From the NCBI GenBank assembly GCA_949287365.1, contig CASEGC010000015.1:1-64000 (forward strand): a stretch of 64,000 bases of DNA. Reading direction: 5' to 3'. The notes beneath the pieces are model-generated. The model did no database searches. It saw only the letters and a program-made list of their open reading frames with translations, and was not told the DNA's origin. The stretch is from an uncultured Parabacteroides sp. (GTDB lineage Bacteria > Bacteroidota > Bacteroidia > Bacteroidales > Tannerellaceae). Every line of letters starts with the position of its first letter. Within the stretch, counting starts at the first letter, position 1. Of this stretch, positions 1 to 9,922 are shown piece by piece. The translations under genes were made by a program, and so were the position numbers.

Positions 1-1381
1 GCATATTAATCCATTTGCCCCGGGTGAAATCAGGGAAATCGACCAACGCGCCACCACGGGCGATAGACATCTCCGACAAGCCTGAGATCGCGCTCCACGC
101 GGCGGCGTCATAGCAATTCATCGGAGCCGGTTTCTTATTACGAATCGCGTCTATCAGGTCATACATCATGATATAGTCCATACCGCCATGCCCGGCCTCG
201 GCCGCCGCCGCGCCCTGCTCGGCCCACAGCTTATGCTGATATTTCTTGAGCCAAGGCTCGGAATCGTCCCAACGATGCGGCTTGGACTGTCCTTGCACAT
301 AGATATGATCGCCGTCGTTCATCCATAAGCCTTCGGTGCCTTGGATACGGAAGCCCAACGAATAGGGCCGCGGCGAGTTCGTGTCATGCGTCACGATGAC
401 CGTCTGGCCGTTCGCGCACTTAATCATGGAAGTCACGATATCGCCCAAATTGAAACGGACCTTCGCTAAAGGATGGTTCTCTCCCCCATTATCCACGATG
501 AACTTATGCAATCCCCGAGATTGGGTAGCCATAGCCGACAAGGAGACGAAACGGTTCCCCCGGTTTATGTTCAAACAATTGGCCACCGGACCGATGCCAT
601 GCGTCGGATAGACATCGCCGTTGCGATGCACGGAATGATTCGTGCGCCATCGCGCCTCGGAATAAGCCGTAGGCCCCATCCGCAAATCCCCGCTGCCAGG
701 CTGATACGTATAATTCTTGCCATCGTTGAACTTCACGTCGCGCAAATCGTGCTCATAACCGCAGGTAGCGTGCAGCAACTCGCCGAACAGCCCCTGACGG
801 ACCATATTCAGCACCGCCATGCAATCCTCGCGATAGCAAACGTTCTCCATGATATTCAACTGGCTCCCCGTGGCCTCGGAGACGTTCACCAAATCCCAGC
901 ACTCCTCCAACGTATTGGCGGCCGAGACCTCCACGCCCACATAGGGCACTCCGGCTTTCATGGCGGCCACCGACATCGGCACGTGCCACTCCCACGGGCT
1001 CGCAATAATCACGCAGTCGAACTCCTCGTTGTTCAACATGTTCTCGAACTCCCGTTCGCCACCGGTATATACCTTCGGAGCGGGAACGTTGAATTGAGAG
1101 ATATGCTTCAATGTCCTATCTATCGACGCTTGCTGTATATCGCAAATCGCCACGATCTTGTTGCCTGGAATCGCCAAGACGTTGTTGATATGCTCATGGC
1201 ATCTCGAACCTGTACCGATAAAACCGAAGCGCAATTTGCCATCATCCTTACCGGCTGTTTTTTTATTCCGAGGCTCGGCGGCGACCGTTGTCGCGCCCGC
1301 GTTTCCCGCCATAGCCAACCCCGCGGCTCCCAATCCGGCCGCTGATACCTTCTTCAGAAAAGAACGACGAGTGTTTTCCAT
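1..1381 (-). CDS. Gfo/Idh/MocA-fold glycosidase of GH109 type, Tat-exported (3' end outside window)
   Basis: About 460 codons are visible and the stop lies beyond the window edge. The protein begins with a twin-arginine signal (RRSFLKK at residues 5-11, then a hydrophobic stretch), so it should be exported folded with its cofactor. A dinucleotide-binding motif GFIGTGSRC follows at about residue 52. The segment YPTHGIGPVANCLNINRG near residue 255 matches the GH109 signature; in the characterised GH109 alpha-N-acetylgalactosaminidase the Tyr and His of YPTH act in the NAD-dependent mechanism (family knowledge). Activity on GalNAc-containing host glycans is an inference; some relatives are plain oxidoreductases. 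The start is supported by a TAAATTCG promoter element 49 bp upstream. A tatA-tatC pair that could export it lies at 29.8-30.9 kb. Confidence 0.82.
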   Translation of the reverse strand, partial: MENTRRSFLKKVSAAGLGAAGLAMAGNAGATTVAAEPRNKKTAGKDDGKLRFGFIGTGSRCHEHINNVLAIPGNKIVAICDIQQASIDRTLKHISQFNVPAPKVYTGGEREFENMLNNEEFDCVIIASPWEWHVPMSVAAMKAGVPYVGVEVSAANTLEECWDLVNVSEATGSQLNIMENVCYREDCMAVLNMVRQGLFGELLHATCGYEHDLRDVKFNDGKNYTYQPGSGDLRMGPTAYSEARWRTNHSVHRNGDVYPTHGIGPVANCLNINRGNRFVSLSAMATQSRGLHKFIVDNGGENHPLAKVRFNLGDIVTSMIKCANGQTVIVTHDTNSPRPYSLGFRIQGTEGLWMNDGDHIYVQGQSKPHRWDDSEPWLKKYQHKLWAEQGAAAAEAGHGGMDYIMMYDLIDAIRNKKPAPMNCYDAAAWSAISGLSEMSIARGGALVDFPDFTRGKWINM

Positions 1382-1429
1382 AAACTTTCTCTTTAAAAAT
1401 TATATTATTTCACGTATTACTATGAGACG

Positions 1430-1437
1430 CGAATTTA
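1430..1437 (-). promoter_or_regulatory. -7 promoter element (TAAATTCG) for the GH109-like gene
   Basis: On the minus strand the octamer TAAATTCG, followed by CG, fits the TAnnTTYG pattern of Bacteroidetes -7 boxes and lies 49 bp before the ATG at 1381. Confidence 0.45.
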
Positions 1438-1579
1438 AGAAATAAATCCGCTATACTGAGGGCCTGCCCAAATTTTCCCGCTTGACACTTCGCTCCATAG
1501 GCAGGGGGAAAAGGAAAAGACACGGGAGGAAAAGTTTTCCGCTCGCCGAGAAAAGTCCGGAAACCGCAAGGATATTCTC

Positions 1580-1661
1580 TATCTTTAGCCTAAAGATACA
1601 TATCTTCAACTTAAAGATACATATCTGCAGCCTAAAGATATATATCTTCAACCTAAAGATA
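1580..1661. repeat. Array 1: four 19-bp palindromic units at 21-bp pitch
   Basis: Units lie at 1580-1598, 1601-1619, 1622-1640 and 1643-1661, separated by 2 bp. Unit 1 is the near-perfect palindrome TATCTTTAGCCTAAAGATA; the others keep the outer TATCT and AAGATA arms. It occupies the 446-bp divergent gap between the GH109-like gene and recQ, otherwise holding only the two promoters. Four closely related arrays occur at 15325, 25016, 37465 and 52075. Apparent reading frames across the array only reflect its 21-bp (7-codon) period. Confidence 0.95.
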
Positions 1662-1798
1662 GACTTTTTGCCCGCTATTTTCTGTTTTTCCTTATCGGAC
1701 TTATCCTTTTTCTCCCCTATCCCGCCAACTTTTCCCGGTATCCTCTTAGGAAATCAGGGCGAGCCTCGGATTTCATTCCAAAATTTACGAATATGAAT

Positions 1799-1806
1799 TA
1801 TCTTCG
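1799..1806 (+). promoter_or_regulatory. -7 promoter element (TATCTTCG) for recQ
   Basis: TATCTTCG followed by CG, 21 bp before the recQ ATG, fits the TAnnTTCGCG form seen before many genes in this window. No clear -33 TTG was found. Confidence 0.4.
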
Positions 1807-1827
1807 CGTATCTATTTTCAAGCAAGG

Positions 1828-3672
1828 ATGAACACGAACGAATTGACGCTATTGCTGAAAAAATTTTTCGGCTACACCTCTTTCCGGCCCTTGCAGGCGG
1901 AAATCATACAACGGATCTTGCGGAAGGAAGACTCTCTCGTCTTGATGCCTACGGGAGGCGGGAAATCCATCTGCTTCCAGCTTCCGGCGATTTACCTGCC
2001 GGGCACGGCCTTGGTCGTATCGCCATTGATAGCCTTGATGAAAGACCAGGTGGAGGGACTTATCGCCAACGGTATTCCCGCGGCGACGCTGAACAGCCTG
2101 ATGCCTGAAGAGGAACAACAACAGGTAAAGCAGCTTTGCGTACAAGGGAAAATCAAGCTCCTGTATATCTCCCCGGAAAGGATACAAGGCGAGGTGGACT
2201 GGCTCCTGCCCCGGCTGGACATTTCCCTCATCGCCATCGACGAGGCGCATTGCGTATCGCATTGGGGGCATGACTTCCGACCGGAATACACGCAACTGTC
2301 CGTCCTGAAAGAGCGTTACCCGGATGTTCCGGTCGTAGCCTTGACCGCCACCGCCGACAAAGTGACCCGCAAGGACATCATCGAGCAGCTGAACTTGCGC
2401 GACCCGAAGGTCTTCATCTCCTCGTTCGACCGCCCGAACATTTCCCTCACCGTACGCCGAGGTTTGAACAAGAAGGAGAAAATAGCCGCCATCGTACACT
2501 TCATCGGCAGGCACAAAGGGCAAAGCGGCATCATCTATTGCATGCGCCGGAACGACACGACCGAACTGACGGAAGAACTAGCCACTTATCACGTCAAGGT
2601 CATCGCTTACCACGCCGGGCTGTCGCCACGCCAACGGGAACAGGCGCAAGACGACTTCATCAACGATCGCGCGGATGTGGTGTGCGCCACGGTAGCTTTC
2701 GGCATGGGCATCGACAAGAGCAACGTGCGTTGGGTGGTGCACTACAACATGCCGGGAAGCATCGAGAATTATTATCAAGAAATCGGCCGGGCCGGAAGGG
2801 ATGGCCTGAAAAGCGACGCCTTGCTTTTTTACTCGCTGAGCGACCTTATCGTGTTGCGCCGCTTCGCCGAGGAAAGCGGGCAAAGCGAGGTGAACCTCGA
2901 GAAGCTGAAGCAAATGCAACGGTACTGCGAGTCCGACATCTGCCGCCGACGTATCTTATTGAGCTATTTCGGCGAGGAGATGGACCACGATTGCGGCAAC
3001 TGCGACGTGTGCGCGAATCCGCCCCAGCGATTCGACGGGAGCGTGTTGGTTCAAAAGGCGCTGAGCGCCATCCTGCGGACAGGCGAACACGTGGGGGTAC
3101 AAATGCTTATCGACATCCTGCGCGCCTCAGCTAAAGCGGAATTGATAGAGAAGGGATATCATAAATTGAAAACCTACGGCGCCGGTAGAGATTTATCCTA
3201 CCGGGAATGGAACGAGTATATCTACCAAATGATTCAACTGGGCTATATGGAAATCGATTACGCCGCCGGCCGTGTCTTGAGAATGACCCCGCTGGGCAAG
3301 AAAGTCCTGTACGGCAAGCTGCAAGCCAGTCTGGTCGTTTACCGGAGGCCGGACGAGCTCGCGCGACCGATTCGGGAACATGACAAACGTTCCCGCCATG
3401 CGGCGCACCCCATCCGGCCCATCCAAGCCGCATCCGTGGAAGAAACCTTGCTGGATTCCTTGAGGAAACTTCGTAAACAAATCGCCGAACACGAACATAT
3501 CCCCGCCTACATCATCTTTTCCGACGATTCCCTGCAAGACATGGTAGAAAAAAAGCCCGTCACCCTCGACGCCTTCAGCGATATCCGGGGTGTCGGACAA
3601 ATCAAGCTCGACCGCTACGGGAAAGTGTTCGTCGCCCTCATCCGCTTCGTGCTGAAACTACCGGAAAAATAA
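1828..3672 (+). CDS. recQ: ATP-dependent DNA helicase RecQ
   Basis: This is a superfamily 2 3'-5' DNA helicase for recombination and fork repair. The 614-residue protein shows the RecQ order: Walker A GGGKS near residue 45, DEAH box at about 138-141 followed by [13 protein letters not shown], the arginine-finger region [10 protein letters not shown] near 315, a zinc-binding cluster (Cys at YCESDIC, then CGNCDVC) around 370-400, a winged-helix region, and a C-terminal HRDC-like domain ending in [14 protein letters not shown]. Length is normal for the family. The start is the first ATG after the TATCTTCG element. It is read divergently from the GH109-like gene, with array 1 between them. Confidence 0.96.
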   Translation: MNTNELTLLLKKFFGYTSFRPLQAEIIQRILRKEDSLVLMPTGGGKSICFQLPAIYLPGTALVVSPLIALMKDQVEGLIANGIPAATLNSLMPEEEQQQVKQLCVQGKIKLLYISPERIQGEVDWLLPRLDISLIAIDEAHCVSHWGHDFRPEYTQLSVLKERYPDVPVVALTATADKVTRKDIIEQLNLRDPKVFISSFDRPNISLTVRRGLNKKEKIAAIVHFIGRHKGQSGIIYCMRRNDTTELTEELATYHVKVIAYHAGLSPRQREQAQDDFINDRADVVCATVAFGMGIDKSNVRWVVHYNMPGSIENYYQEIGRAGRDGLKSDALLFYSLSDLIVLRRFAEESGQSEVNLEKLKQMQRYCESDICRRRILLSYFGEEMDHDCGNCDVCANPPQRFDGSVLVQKALSAILRTGEHVGVQMLIDILRASAKAELIEKGYHKLKTYGAGRDLSYREWNEYIYQMIQLGYMEIDYAAGRVLRMTPLGKKVLYGKLQASLVVYRRPDELARPIREHDKRSRHAAHPIRPIQAASVEETLLDSLRKLRKQIAEHEHIPAYIIFSDDSLQDMVEKKPVTLDAFSDIRGVGQIKLDRYGKVFVALIRFVLKLPEK

Positions 3673-3691
3673 TGTAAGGAGGAGGAAAAAT

Positions 3692-5821
3692 TCAATCTTC
3701 TACCATCCAAAGAGCCTCCTCAAATTCATCTTTCACGTTCATATTTTTAGTCATATCCCAATAAGACTCTCCCTTCTCCAATAAGACCTGAGTCCCGACA
3801 ATCCAGCTCTGTATCCATCCCGTCAATGTAGCCCAGGCACCCCAACCCGCATCCGCATTAGAAGCCCAATAATCCCATCGATCATAATCGAAAGCCCGCA
3901 TCCACGCACCATCCATATCTGGATGATTCTCACTTCTGGCTTGTATCCGAATCAAAAAATCGGAGATTTTTTCGACCGCCTCCTTATACTTTATATTTCC
4001 AGTCGCGAAAGCCGCCTCATTTAGCGCAAAAAAAGCGAAATTCGTAGTGTACAACATATCAGCCACAGGATCTCCATTTTCCGCGATCAAAGGAGCTTCT
4101 GTCAAACCATAGTCCTTATTCGAACGCGTCGCACCAAACATACCTGTTCCACTACCTAATTCTTCTCGAATAGCACCACATGCCACTTGATTTTCCAAAA
4201 GTTTTTGAATAACAATATCCAACCACTTCCGATGTTCCTCCGTATCCTCTACCCTAACCAACCAAGCTAACGGAAGAATCATTCGAGCACGTTCTTGCTG
4301 AATGCCATTTGTCCAACCCCACCGATCCGGATAAGCTTCCATAGTTATCCGAATAGCCGTTTTCGCCTTCTCCAACAAAGGCTTATAACCCGTTTTATCA
4401 TATAGCCAAAGATAGCAAGCCCACATCCATGACTCAAAATGAGGATGAGGATTCGTGTAATCGCGATTGTTAAAATAACGCCAACCTTTCGCTAAAAGAT
4501 CCGGTTCTTCCAATCTCTCGCCTTGAAATCCTTGCCTACTACACGTCCTCCAATTAGCGAGGATACATTCTACCACGAATTTATTCCAACGACCATTTCC
4601 CAACAACGCCGATGCGCCTATAACCCCTAAAAGCGACCGTGCGTTATCATCGTTATAAAACACGTATGGATGCGTATCCGACCATCCCAACAATCCATAC
4701 GATGCGCTATCTTTTAAAGATTTAGCACCTTCCCTAAATTTAGATCTATAAAACATATAATTCATCAATCGCTCCGAAGTCGAGGTGTATTTCATTTCAT
4801 CCAACAAATCAGCGGCGGAAGCCAACAAAAAAGCCACCTCACCTTGCACATCATTCCGCAACCAATACCGATATTGTTGGGTTCCATCATAATAAATCGT
4901 AGAAGCATGTCCTTCCAATACGCCATCCAATCCATCCCCAACCAACCAATCTTGCCTAACAGGAGGCCCAACGGGAAGAGTCCCATCACCTTGTTTTTCC
5001 AATTGAAAACCCTTCCATGAGGGATGTACGAGAAACTTTCCTTTATAAATCCATTCCGCACCTTTTCGAACAGCGTTTCTACGAGCATCCTTTGGCAACA
5101 GATCTGTCTCTCCATAAGAGGGCCGTGGATCGGAACCCCAAACCCTCAAAGCGAATCGCTCATCCCTCATAAGCCATGCCAAAATTCTGTTCCAAACAGA
5201 TTTCCACGTATCGGTCGGTTCATATCGTGCGGTCTTGAAATTCGTAAGACAAGACAACGACACCAAATTATCTCCATCTTTAAATAGTAACGGGAAGACT
5301 TCCGTATCTGCCAATCCAAATTGGGCAACATCAAATCCAGCGACCTTCGCATACGAGATTAAAGGCTCTCTGACCTTCGCTTTATAAATATGGCAATCAT
5401 TTAAACCGAGCAAATCCATCTCTTTCAATCGTGGTTCAAAAAAATTGGAGGAAACCACTCCTCTCTCTAAATTCCCGACATAGACAGAATCCTCTATCTC
5501 AACTCCAGGATAACACCGAACGAATTCCACATACAATCTTAAATTCTTCTTGTGCGCTTTCGCATAAACACTATCCTCTAAGGAAATAGGTATAAAAGGA
5601 TACTCTGAAGCAGTGATAATAACTCCTGAGCCTTTAGGCGCACGCTCTATCGCTTCCATAGGTGTTTCAAATCGTTTTATATCTATATCTTGCTCTTGCA
5701 ACAATAAATGATAAAGGTCATTCTCCTTATTACAGGATATAAATACCGATTGAGAACTTACTTTCATCGAAAAAAGTAAAGTAAAAACAACGACATAAAA
5801 AAACGAATAATATTTTTTCAT
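3692..5821 (-). CDS. Secreted protein of unknown activity, six-hairpin-glycosidase-like C-terminus (paralogue 1)
   Basis: A protein of about 709 residues and the last gene of the SusCD locus. A Sec signal peptide starts at MKKYYSFF; two further in-frame ATGs lie up to 15 bp upstream (5830, 5836). Residues of roughly 25-200 form an alpha/beta-looking domain with no motif I can name. The rest is rich in Trp and aromatic residues with repeated helical hairpins (for example NDDNARSLLGVIGASALL, DMDGAWMRAF and RWDYWASNADAGWGAW), which resembles (alpha/alpha)6-barrel glycosidases or lyases. It is closely similar over its whole length to the next gene (5891-8020), so the pair arose by tandem duplication. 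Catalytic residues cannot be assigned; Asp/Glu in the DGAW and NDDNAR segments are candidates. A role in glycan breakdown is inferred from context only. Confidence 0.85.
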   Translation of the reverse strand: MKKYYSFFYVVVFTLLFSMKVSSQSVFISCNKENDLYHLLLQEQDIDIKRFETPMEAIERAPKGSGVIITASEYPFIPISLEDSVYAKAHKKNLRLYVEFVRCYPGVEIEDSVYVGNLERGVVSSNFFEPRLKEMDLLGLNDCHIYKAKVREPLISYAKVAGFDVAQFGLADTEVFPLLFKDGDNLVSLSCLTNFKTARYEPTDTWKSVWNRILAWLMRDERFALRVWGSDPRPSYGETDLLPKDARRNAVRKGAEWIYKGKFLVHPSWKGFQLEKQGDGTLPVGPPVRQDWLVGDGLDGVLEGHASTIYYDGTQQYRYWLRNDVQGEVAFLLASAADLLDEMKYTSTSERLMNYMFYRSKFREGAKSLKDSASYGLLGWSDTHPYVFYNDDNARSLLGVIGASALLGNGRWNKFVVECILANWRTCSRQGFQGERLEEPDLLAKGWRYFNNRDYTNPHPHFESWMWACYLWLYDKTGYKPLLEKAKTAIRITMEAYPDRWGWTNGIQQERARMILPLAWLVRVEDTEEHRKWLDIVIQKLLENQVACGAIREELGSGTGMFGATRSNKDYGLTEAPLIAENGDPVADMLYTTNFAFFALNEAAFATGNIKYKEAVEKISDFLIRIQARSENHPDMDGAWMRAFDYDRWDYWASNADAGWGAWATLTGWIQSWIVGTQVLLEKGESYWDMTKNMNVKDEFEEALWMVED

Positions 5822-5890
5822 AAAAAACATTTCCATATTACACTAATTTCTAAGTAAAAAATAACACATTACCAATATTCTCACGACATC

Positions 5891-8020
5891 CTATTTTTCA
5901 ATCATCCATAATGACTCATCAAAATCACTCTTCACATTCATCCTTTTAGTTAAATCCCAAAAATTCTGATTTTTATCTATCAACGCTAGAGTTCCAACAA
6001 TCCAAGATTGACACCATCCAGTTAAAGTACTCCAAGCACCCCAACCCGCATCCGCATTCTCGGCCCAATAATCCCAACGTCCAAAATCAAAAGCCCGAAA
6101 CCAAGCTCCATCAATATCAGGATGAGCTTGACTTTTTACCTGAATACGTATTAAAAAATCAGTCAGACGATCTAACATCTTCTTATACGTCTCATTTTGT
6201 GTTACCGCAACAGCCTCATTTAAACCAAAAAATATAAAATTGCAAGTATAAAGCATATCCGCGACTTTATTTTCATTACTGAAATTTACAGGAGATTCTT
6301 TTGTTCCATACAATGCGTTAGATTGGGTTCGCCCATTATGACCACCGCTTCCCGAACCTAAATTTTCTTTAATAGCACCACAAACGTCTTGATCTCGTAA
6401 TAAATCCTGAACGATCTGATCTAGCCAAGCTCTATGTTCCGGTGTGTTTTCTACCCTTACCAACCACGCCAATGGTAATAATAAACGTCCTCGTTCTGGC
6501 TGCAATCCTTGAATCAAACTCCAATTATCAGGATAGGCATCCATCGTTATCCGAATTGCTGTCTTAGCCTTATCTAACAATGGTTTATAACCTGTCTTAT
6601 CATATAACCACAAGTAAAGGGCCCAGCAATAAGATTCAAAATTCATACTAACGAAAGTATAATCCCGATCATAATAATAATGCCATCCATTTTTAATAAT
6701 ATCTTGTTCATGCAACCGCTCACCATGAAATCCTTGGCGACTACTCGTACGAAAATTAGCTAAAATATTTTCGACAATCTGACGATTCCAACGTTCATTA
6801 TTCAATATGGAAGAAGCACCTATCGCACCTAATATCGCACGAGCGTTATCATCGCTATAAAATACCCAATTTTGGTTATCCCCCCATCCCAATAATCCAT
6901 ATACAGGACTATCTTTATCATCATGCGCTCCTTGCCTATAATCTGAGGTATAAAACATAAAATCCAACAATTTTTCCGAGGAATCTCGATACTTTGGATT
7001 CCCTAACAAGCCATAACTTGCCGCCAACAAATAAGCACTTTCTCCTTGAGCATCATTTCTTCGCCAATAACGATACTGTTCTGTCCCATCATAATAAATA
7101 TATGATTGATGACCTTCCAATATTCCTAAACACCCATCTCCATTTAAAAAATGTTGAGGGATTGGAGGTCCTGCAGGTGCTGTTCCATCTCCCTGATATT
7201 CCAAAAACATTTTTTCCCAACTCGGATGAACAAATAACTTGGCATTGTATAGCCACTCTGTTCCACGTTTCACCGCAATTTTTTTAGCGTCAACTGGCAA
7301 TATTTCTTCAGGAGAATACATAGGAGTTGGATCCGACTGGAAATTGACCAAAGAGACCTCATCAGACAAGAGCCAACCAATCACAGTTTCCCAAAGTTGT
7401 CGCCATGATTGATTCGGGCCAAAACGCCCACGTTTGTAATTCGATAAAGACGATAACGCCACCATCATCTTTTTATTAGGCTTAAATAATAATGGATAAA
7501 CTCTCGTGTCTGTTAACCCATATTCCGCTTTATCAAATCCCGCGACCTTCGCATAAACCATTAAAGTATTATTAGCTTGACCCGATTGAATGGGAATTAT
7601 ATGACAATCATGGACAGCCAATAAACTCATTTCAGGTAACCCTAGCGACTCTGATGTAATCACCGCTCGCTCCAAATTTCCTACATACAACTCAGAAGGA
7701 AGTTCCAAACCTGGCACAAACGAAGGATATTCTACATATAGCCGAATCTTTTTATTCAAAATCTTTCTATATTGTTCATCAGTTACCTTCACTCTCGTTT
7801 CAGGATAGTCATCCGCAACTATTATCATTCCTGAATTTCTATCAGCCAAATTTAATGCGGTATTCAGACTATCATATCTATCAACTTCAATATTATTATC
7901 AACCAATAACTGATACAAATTATTTTTTGATGAACCAATAAAAGTAATATTTTCGCAAAAAATATTCTCCGAATTTCCCCAAATAAAACTAAATACTAAA
8001 AAAAATACAAATCTTCTCAT
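5891..8020 (-). CDS. Secreted protein of unknown activity, six-hairpin-glycosidase-like C-terminus (paralogue 2)
   Basis: A 709-residue paralogue of the 3692-5821 product with the same layout: signal peptide (MRRFVFFLVFSFIWG), N-terminal alpha/beta-looking region, and an aromatic-rich helical C-terminal half that keeps YSDDNARAILGAIGASSIL, DIDGAWFRAFDFGRWDYW and NADAGWGAWSTLTGW. The two copies are most alike in the last 250 residues, which probably hold the active centre. No lipobox is seen, so it should be periplasmic or secreted. It follows susD by 154 bp, with an inverted repeat in that gap that could set its expression apart from susCD. Function unknown; a polysaccharide lyase or hydrolase is the most natural guess from the locus. 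Confidence 0.88.
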   Translation of the reverse strand: MRRFVFFLVFSFIWGNSENIFCENITFIGSSKNNLYQLLVDNNIEVDRYDSLNTALNLADRNSGMIIVADDYPETRVKVTDEQYRKILNKKIRLYVEYPSFVPGLELPSELYVGNLERAVITSESLGLPEMSLLAVHDCHIIPIQSGQANNTLMVYAKVAGFDKAEYGLTDTRVYPLLFKPNKKMMVALSSLSNYKRGRFGPNQSWRQLWETVIGWLLSDEVSLVNFQSDPTPMYSPEEILPVDAKKIAVKRGTEWLYNAKLFVHPSWEKMFLEYQGDGTAPAGPPIPQHFLNGDGCLGILEGHQSYIYYDGTEQYRYWRRNDAQGESAYLLAASYGLLGNPKYRDSSEKLLDFMFYTSDYRQGAHDDKDSPVYGLLGWGDNQNWVFYSDDNARAILGAIGASSILNNERWNRQIVENILANFRTSSRQGFHGERLHEQDIIKNGWHYYYDRDYTFVSMNFESYCWALYLWLYDKTGYKPLLDKAKTAIRITMDAYPDNWSLIQGLQPERGRLLLPLAWLVRVENTPEHRAWLDQIVQDLLRDQDVCGAIKENLGSGSGGHNGRTQSNALYGTKESPVNFSNENKVADMLYTCNFIFFGLNEAVAVTQNETYKKMLDRLTDFLIRIQVKSQAHPDIDGAWFRAFDFGRWDYWAENADAGWGAWSTLTGWCQSWIVGTLALIDKNQNFWDLTKRMNVKSDFDESLWMIEK

Positions 8021-8087
8021 GATACGAATTTTAAGCTATTATAGCTATTATAAATACACTATTCGTCTAAAGCTTTTTAGGGAATCA

Positions 8088-8132
8088 GTTCCTAAAAGGA
8101 TAATCTCATTCTCCATTAACACTGATTCCCTA
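8088..8132 (-). promoter_or_regulatory. Inverted repeat between susD and the downstream paralogue pair
   Basis: Perfect 11-bp arms (TAGGGAATCAG at 8088-8098, CTGATTCCCTA at 8122-8132) enclose a 23-nt loop. On the transcript it is followed by A residues rather than U, so it does not look like a factor-independent terminator. It may be an RNA-processing or stability element at the 3' end of susD. Confidence 0.45.
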
Positions 8133-8174
8133 GAAGCCAGAACTTATAAGCTTACAAACTTATAAAGTTAACTA

Positions 8175-9908
8175 TTAATAACCCGGAGTCTGCTCTAAAG
8201 TCGGATTCAAAACCAACTCATTCGATGGTAATGGCTTCAACCAATTCTTATTCTCATCAAATTGCCATCCATTCTTTGCGGCACTATTCCAATGAGGAGC
8301 GATATATCCCTCCTCATTGACGAAAATAGCATCAGGATCAAGAACTGGCTGAAAATCATCTTTTTGTTCCACAAATTGTTGCATTTTAGCTCCTAACATA
8401 GGTCGCTTTATTAAATGAACCGCTCGCCATCTCATCAAATCATCAAAACGATATCCTTCGCAAGCCAATTCAACTCTCCTTTCTCTACGAATCTCATTCA
8501 AAAGTCCGCTTATATTCGGAAAATCCCAATTCGGATCCACAAAACCTACATTTTCCAACAAATGAGGCATACCTACCCTATCCCTAAGTTGATTAATCGA
8601 AATATCCAATACTTGCTGATCACATTCTCCCAGCTCCGCTTTCGCCTCCGCATAATTTAAAAGAGCCTCCGCATACCTAAATATAATACATCCAATAGTA
8701 GAACCTGCCGAATGTGAAGCCTCAGGAGCACATCCTTTCGATAGTTGATAACCTGTTGTGTTTCGGATTCGACTCTCGTAAGTTAAATCAGGTAAAGTAA
8801 ATACACCTTGTACTTCACCATTAACTATAACTCTCGGATCTCCTTTCACAAACATGGTCTGCGACAACCGAGGATCTCTATTCGCTATCACGTTTTCAAC
8901 ATAATCATCTCCTTTATACAAGGGACTCACGCTTATAGGTAAACCATCCGTACACAAATAGGAATCTACTAGGTATTTAGAAATACCCGTATTATTATCG
9001 CTAACTCCCCATATATTCTGCGCATAATGAAAAACGCTTAGATCCATATCATACCTTTTCCAAAGCAAAACCTCATTATTATTGGTATAATCCTCTTGAT
9101 TAAATAAATTCCAATAACCCTTTTCTACATTTCCTACAGGTTCTATCCGATAAACATTTTTATCAATCAACTCCTGAGCGGCATTCGCGGCTATCCTGAA
9201 AAAATACTCAGGTTTCGCGTCAGACGGACAAAACACCGTTCCTCTATGATACTTTTCCCATGTAGCTTCATACAAAGCGACTCGACTTTGGTAAAGTAAA
9301 GCTACATCCTTATGAATCCTTCCCTGTATCGCACCGCTCTTTTCTGGAAGTAATTCAATCGCCTTATTCAAATCATTTATCACAGAATCCATGATTATCG
9401 TACGTGAAATCCTTGAATCATACAATTCCTCAGAATCCGCATACAACGCTTTATTTATCCAAGGAAGATTCCCAAACTGCTTAACCATTTCATAATAAAA
9501 CCAAGCCCGCCAAAAATAAATCTCCCCTATAAATGGAGCGGTTTGCTCTAGTGGATCCGTTGATTTATGATAATTCTCAATAAAGAAGTTCAAACCTCTA
9601 AGCGTAGACCAATCCCATCCTCCTCCTGAAGCGGGTACCGTTATTACTCCTGATATTTGAGTATCATAATTATATGCTCCAGACACCATATTATCAGAGG
9701 CATTTTCACGTTGATAAGGCCCATAGTCATATCCCGAAAAGACTGGAAAATTGCCATAATACTTATTCGCATACAATTCCATTTCTTTTGCTGAAAAAGT
9801 CATTTCCTGATCCGTAATCTTATCTAAAGGTTCCCTATCCAAAAAATCTTCACATGAAATCAGACAAAGGCAATTTAATATCACCAATAAAAAAACATAT
9901 TGTTTCAT
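8175..9908 (-). CDS. SusD/RagB family glycan-binding outer-membrane lipoprotein
   Basis: A 577-residue surface lipoprotein that caps the SusC transporter and binds the incoming glycan. The signal peptide ends in a lipobox LISC with Cys19, followed by EDFLD, a form common to SusD lipoproteins. Typical SusD features are visible: FLDREPLDKIT near the N-terminus, the helical FWRAWFYYEMVKQFGNLPW segment near residue 135, RYAEALLNYAEAKAELG near 405, and the C-terminal EIRRERRVELACEGYRFDDL segment. It starts 14 bp after the SusC stop and is surely co-transcribed with it. The substrate cannot be read from the sequence. Confidence 0.96.
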   Translation of the reverse strand: MKQYVFLLVILNCLCLISCEDFLDREPLDKITDQEMTFSAKEMELYANKYYGNFPVFSGYDYGPYQRENASDNMVSGAYNYDTQISGVITVPASGGGWDWSTLRGLNFFIENYHKSTDPLEQTAPFIGEIYFWRAWFYYEMVKQFGNLPWINKALYADSEELYDSRISRTIIMDSVINDLNKAIELLPEKSGAIQGRIHKDVALLYQSRVALYEATWEKYHRGTVFCPSDAKPEYFFRIAANAAQELIDKNVYRIEPVGNVEKGYWNLFNQEDYTNNNEVLLWKRYDMDLSVFHYAQNIWGVSDNNTGISKYLVDSYLCTDGLPISVSPLYKGDDYVENVIANRDPRLSQTMFVKGDPRVIVNGEVQGVFTLPDLTYESRIRNTTGYQLSKGCAPEASHSAGSTIGCIIFRYAEALLNYAEAKAELGECDQQVLDISINQLRDRVGMPHLLENVGFVDPNWDFPNISGLLNEIRRERRVELACEGYRFDDLMRWRAVHLIKRPMLGAKMQQFVEQKDDFQPVLDPDAIFVNEEGYIAPHWNSAAKNGWQFDENKNWLKPLPSNELVLNPTLEQTPGY

Positions 9909-9922
9909 AGCATCATACCTAT

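Noticed and set aside
473..1345. 290-residue plus-strand frame opposite the GH109-like gene
   Set aside because: Antisense shadow of a gene with a clear Tat signal and family motifs; similar long shadows occur opposite mltG (61432-62544) and opposite iorA (60048-61076).
1451..1796. Open reading frames on both strands across array 1 with LKIxIF-type repeats
   Set aside because: They arise only because the 21-bp repeat has no stop in those frames; the same peptide pattern appears at every array on either strand, with no start signals and no conservation outside the repeat.
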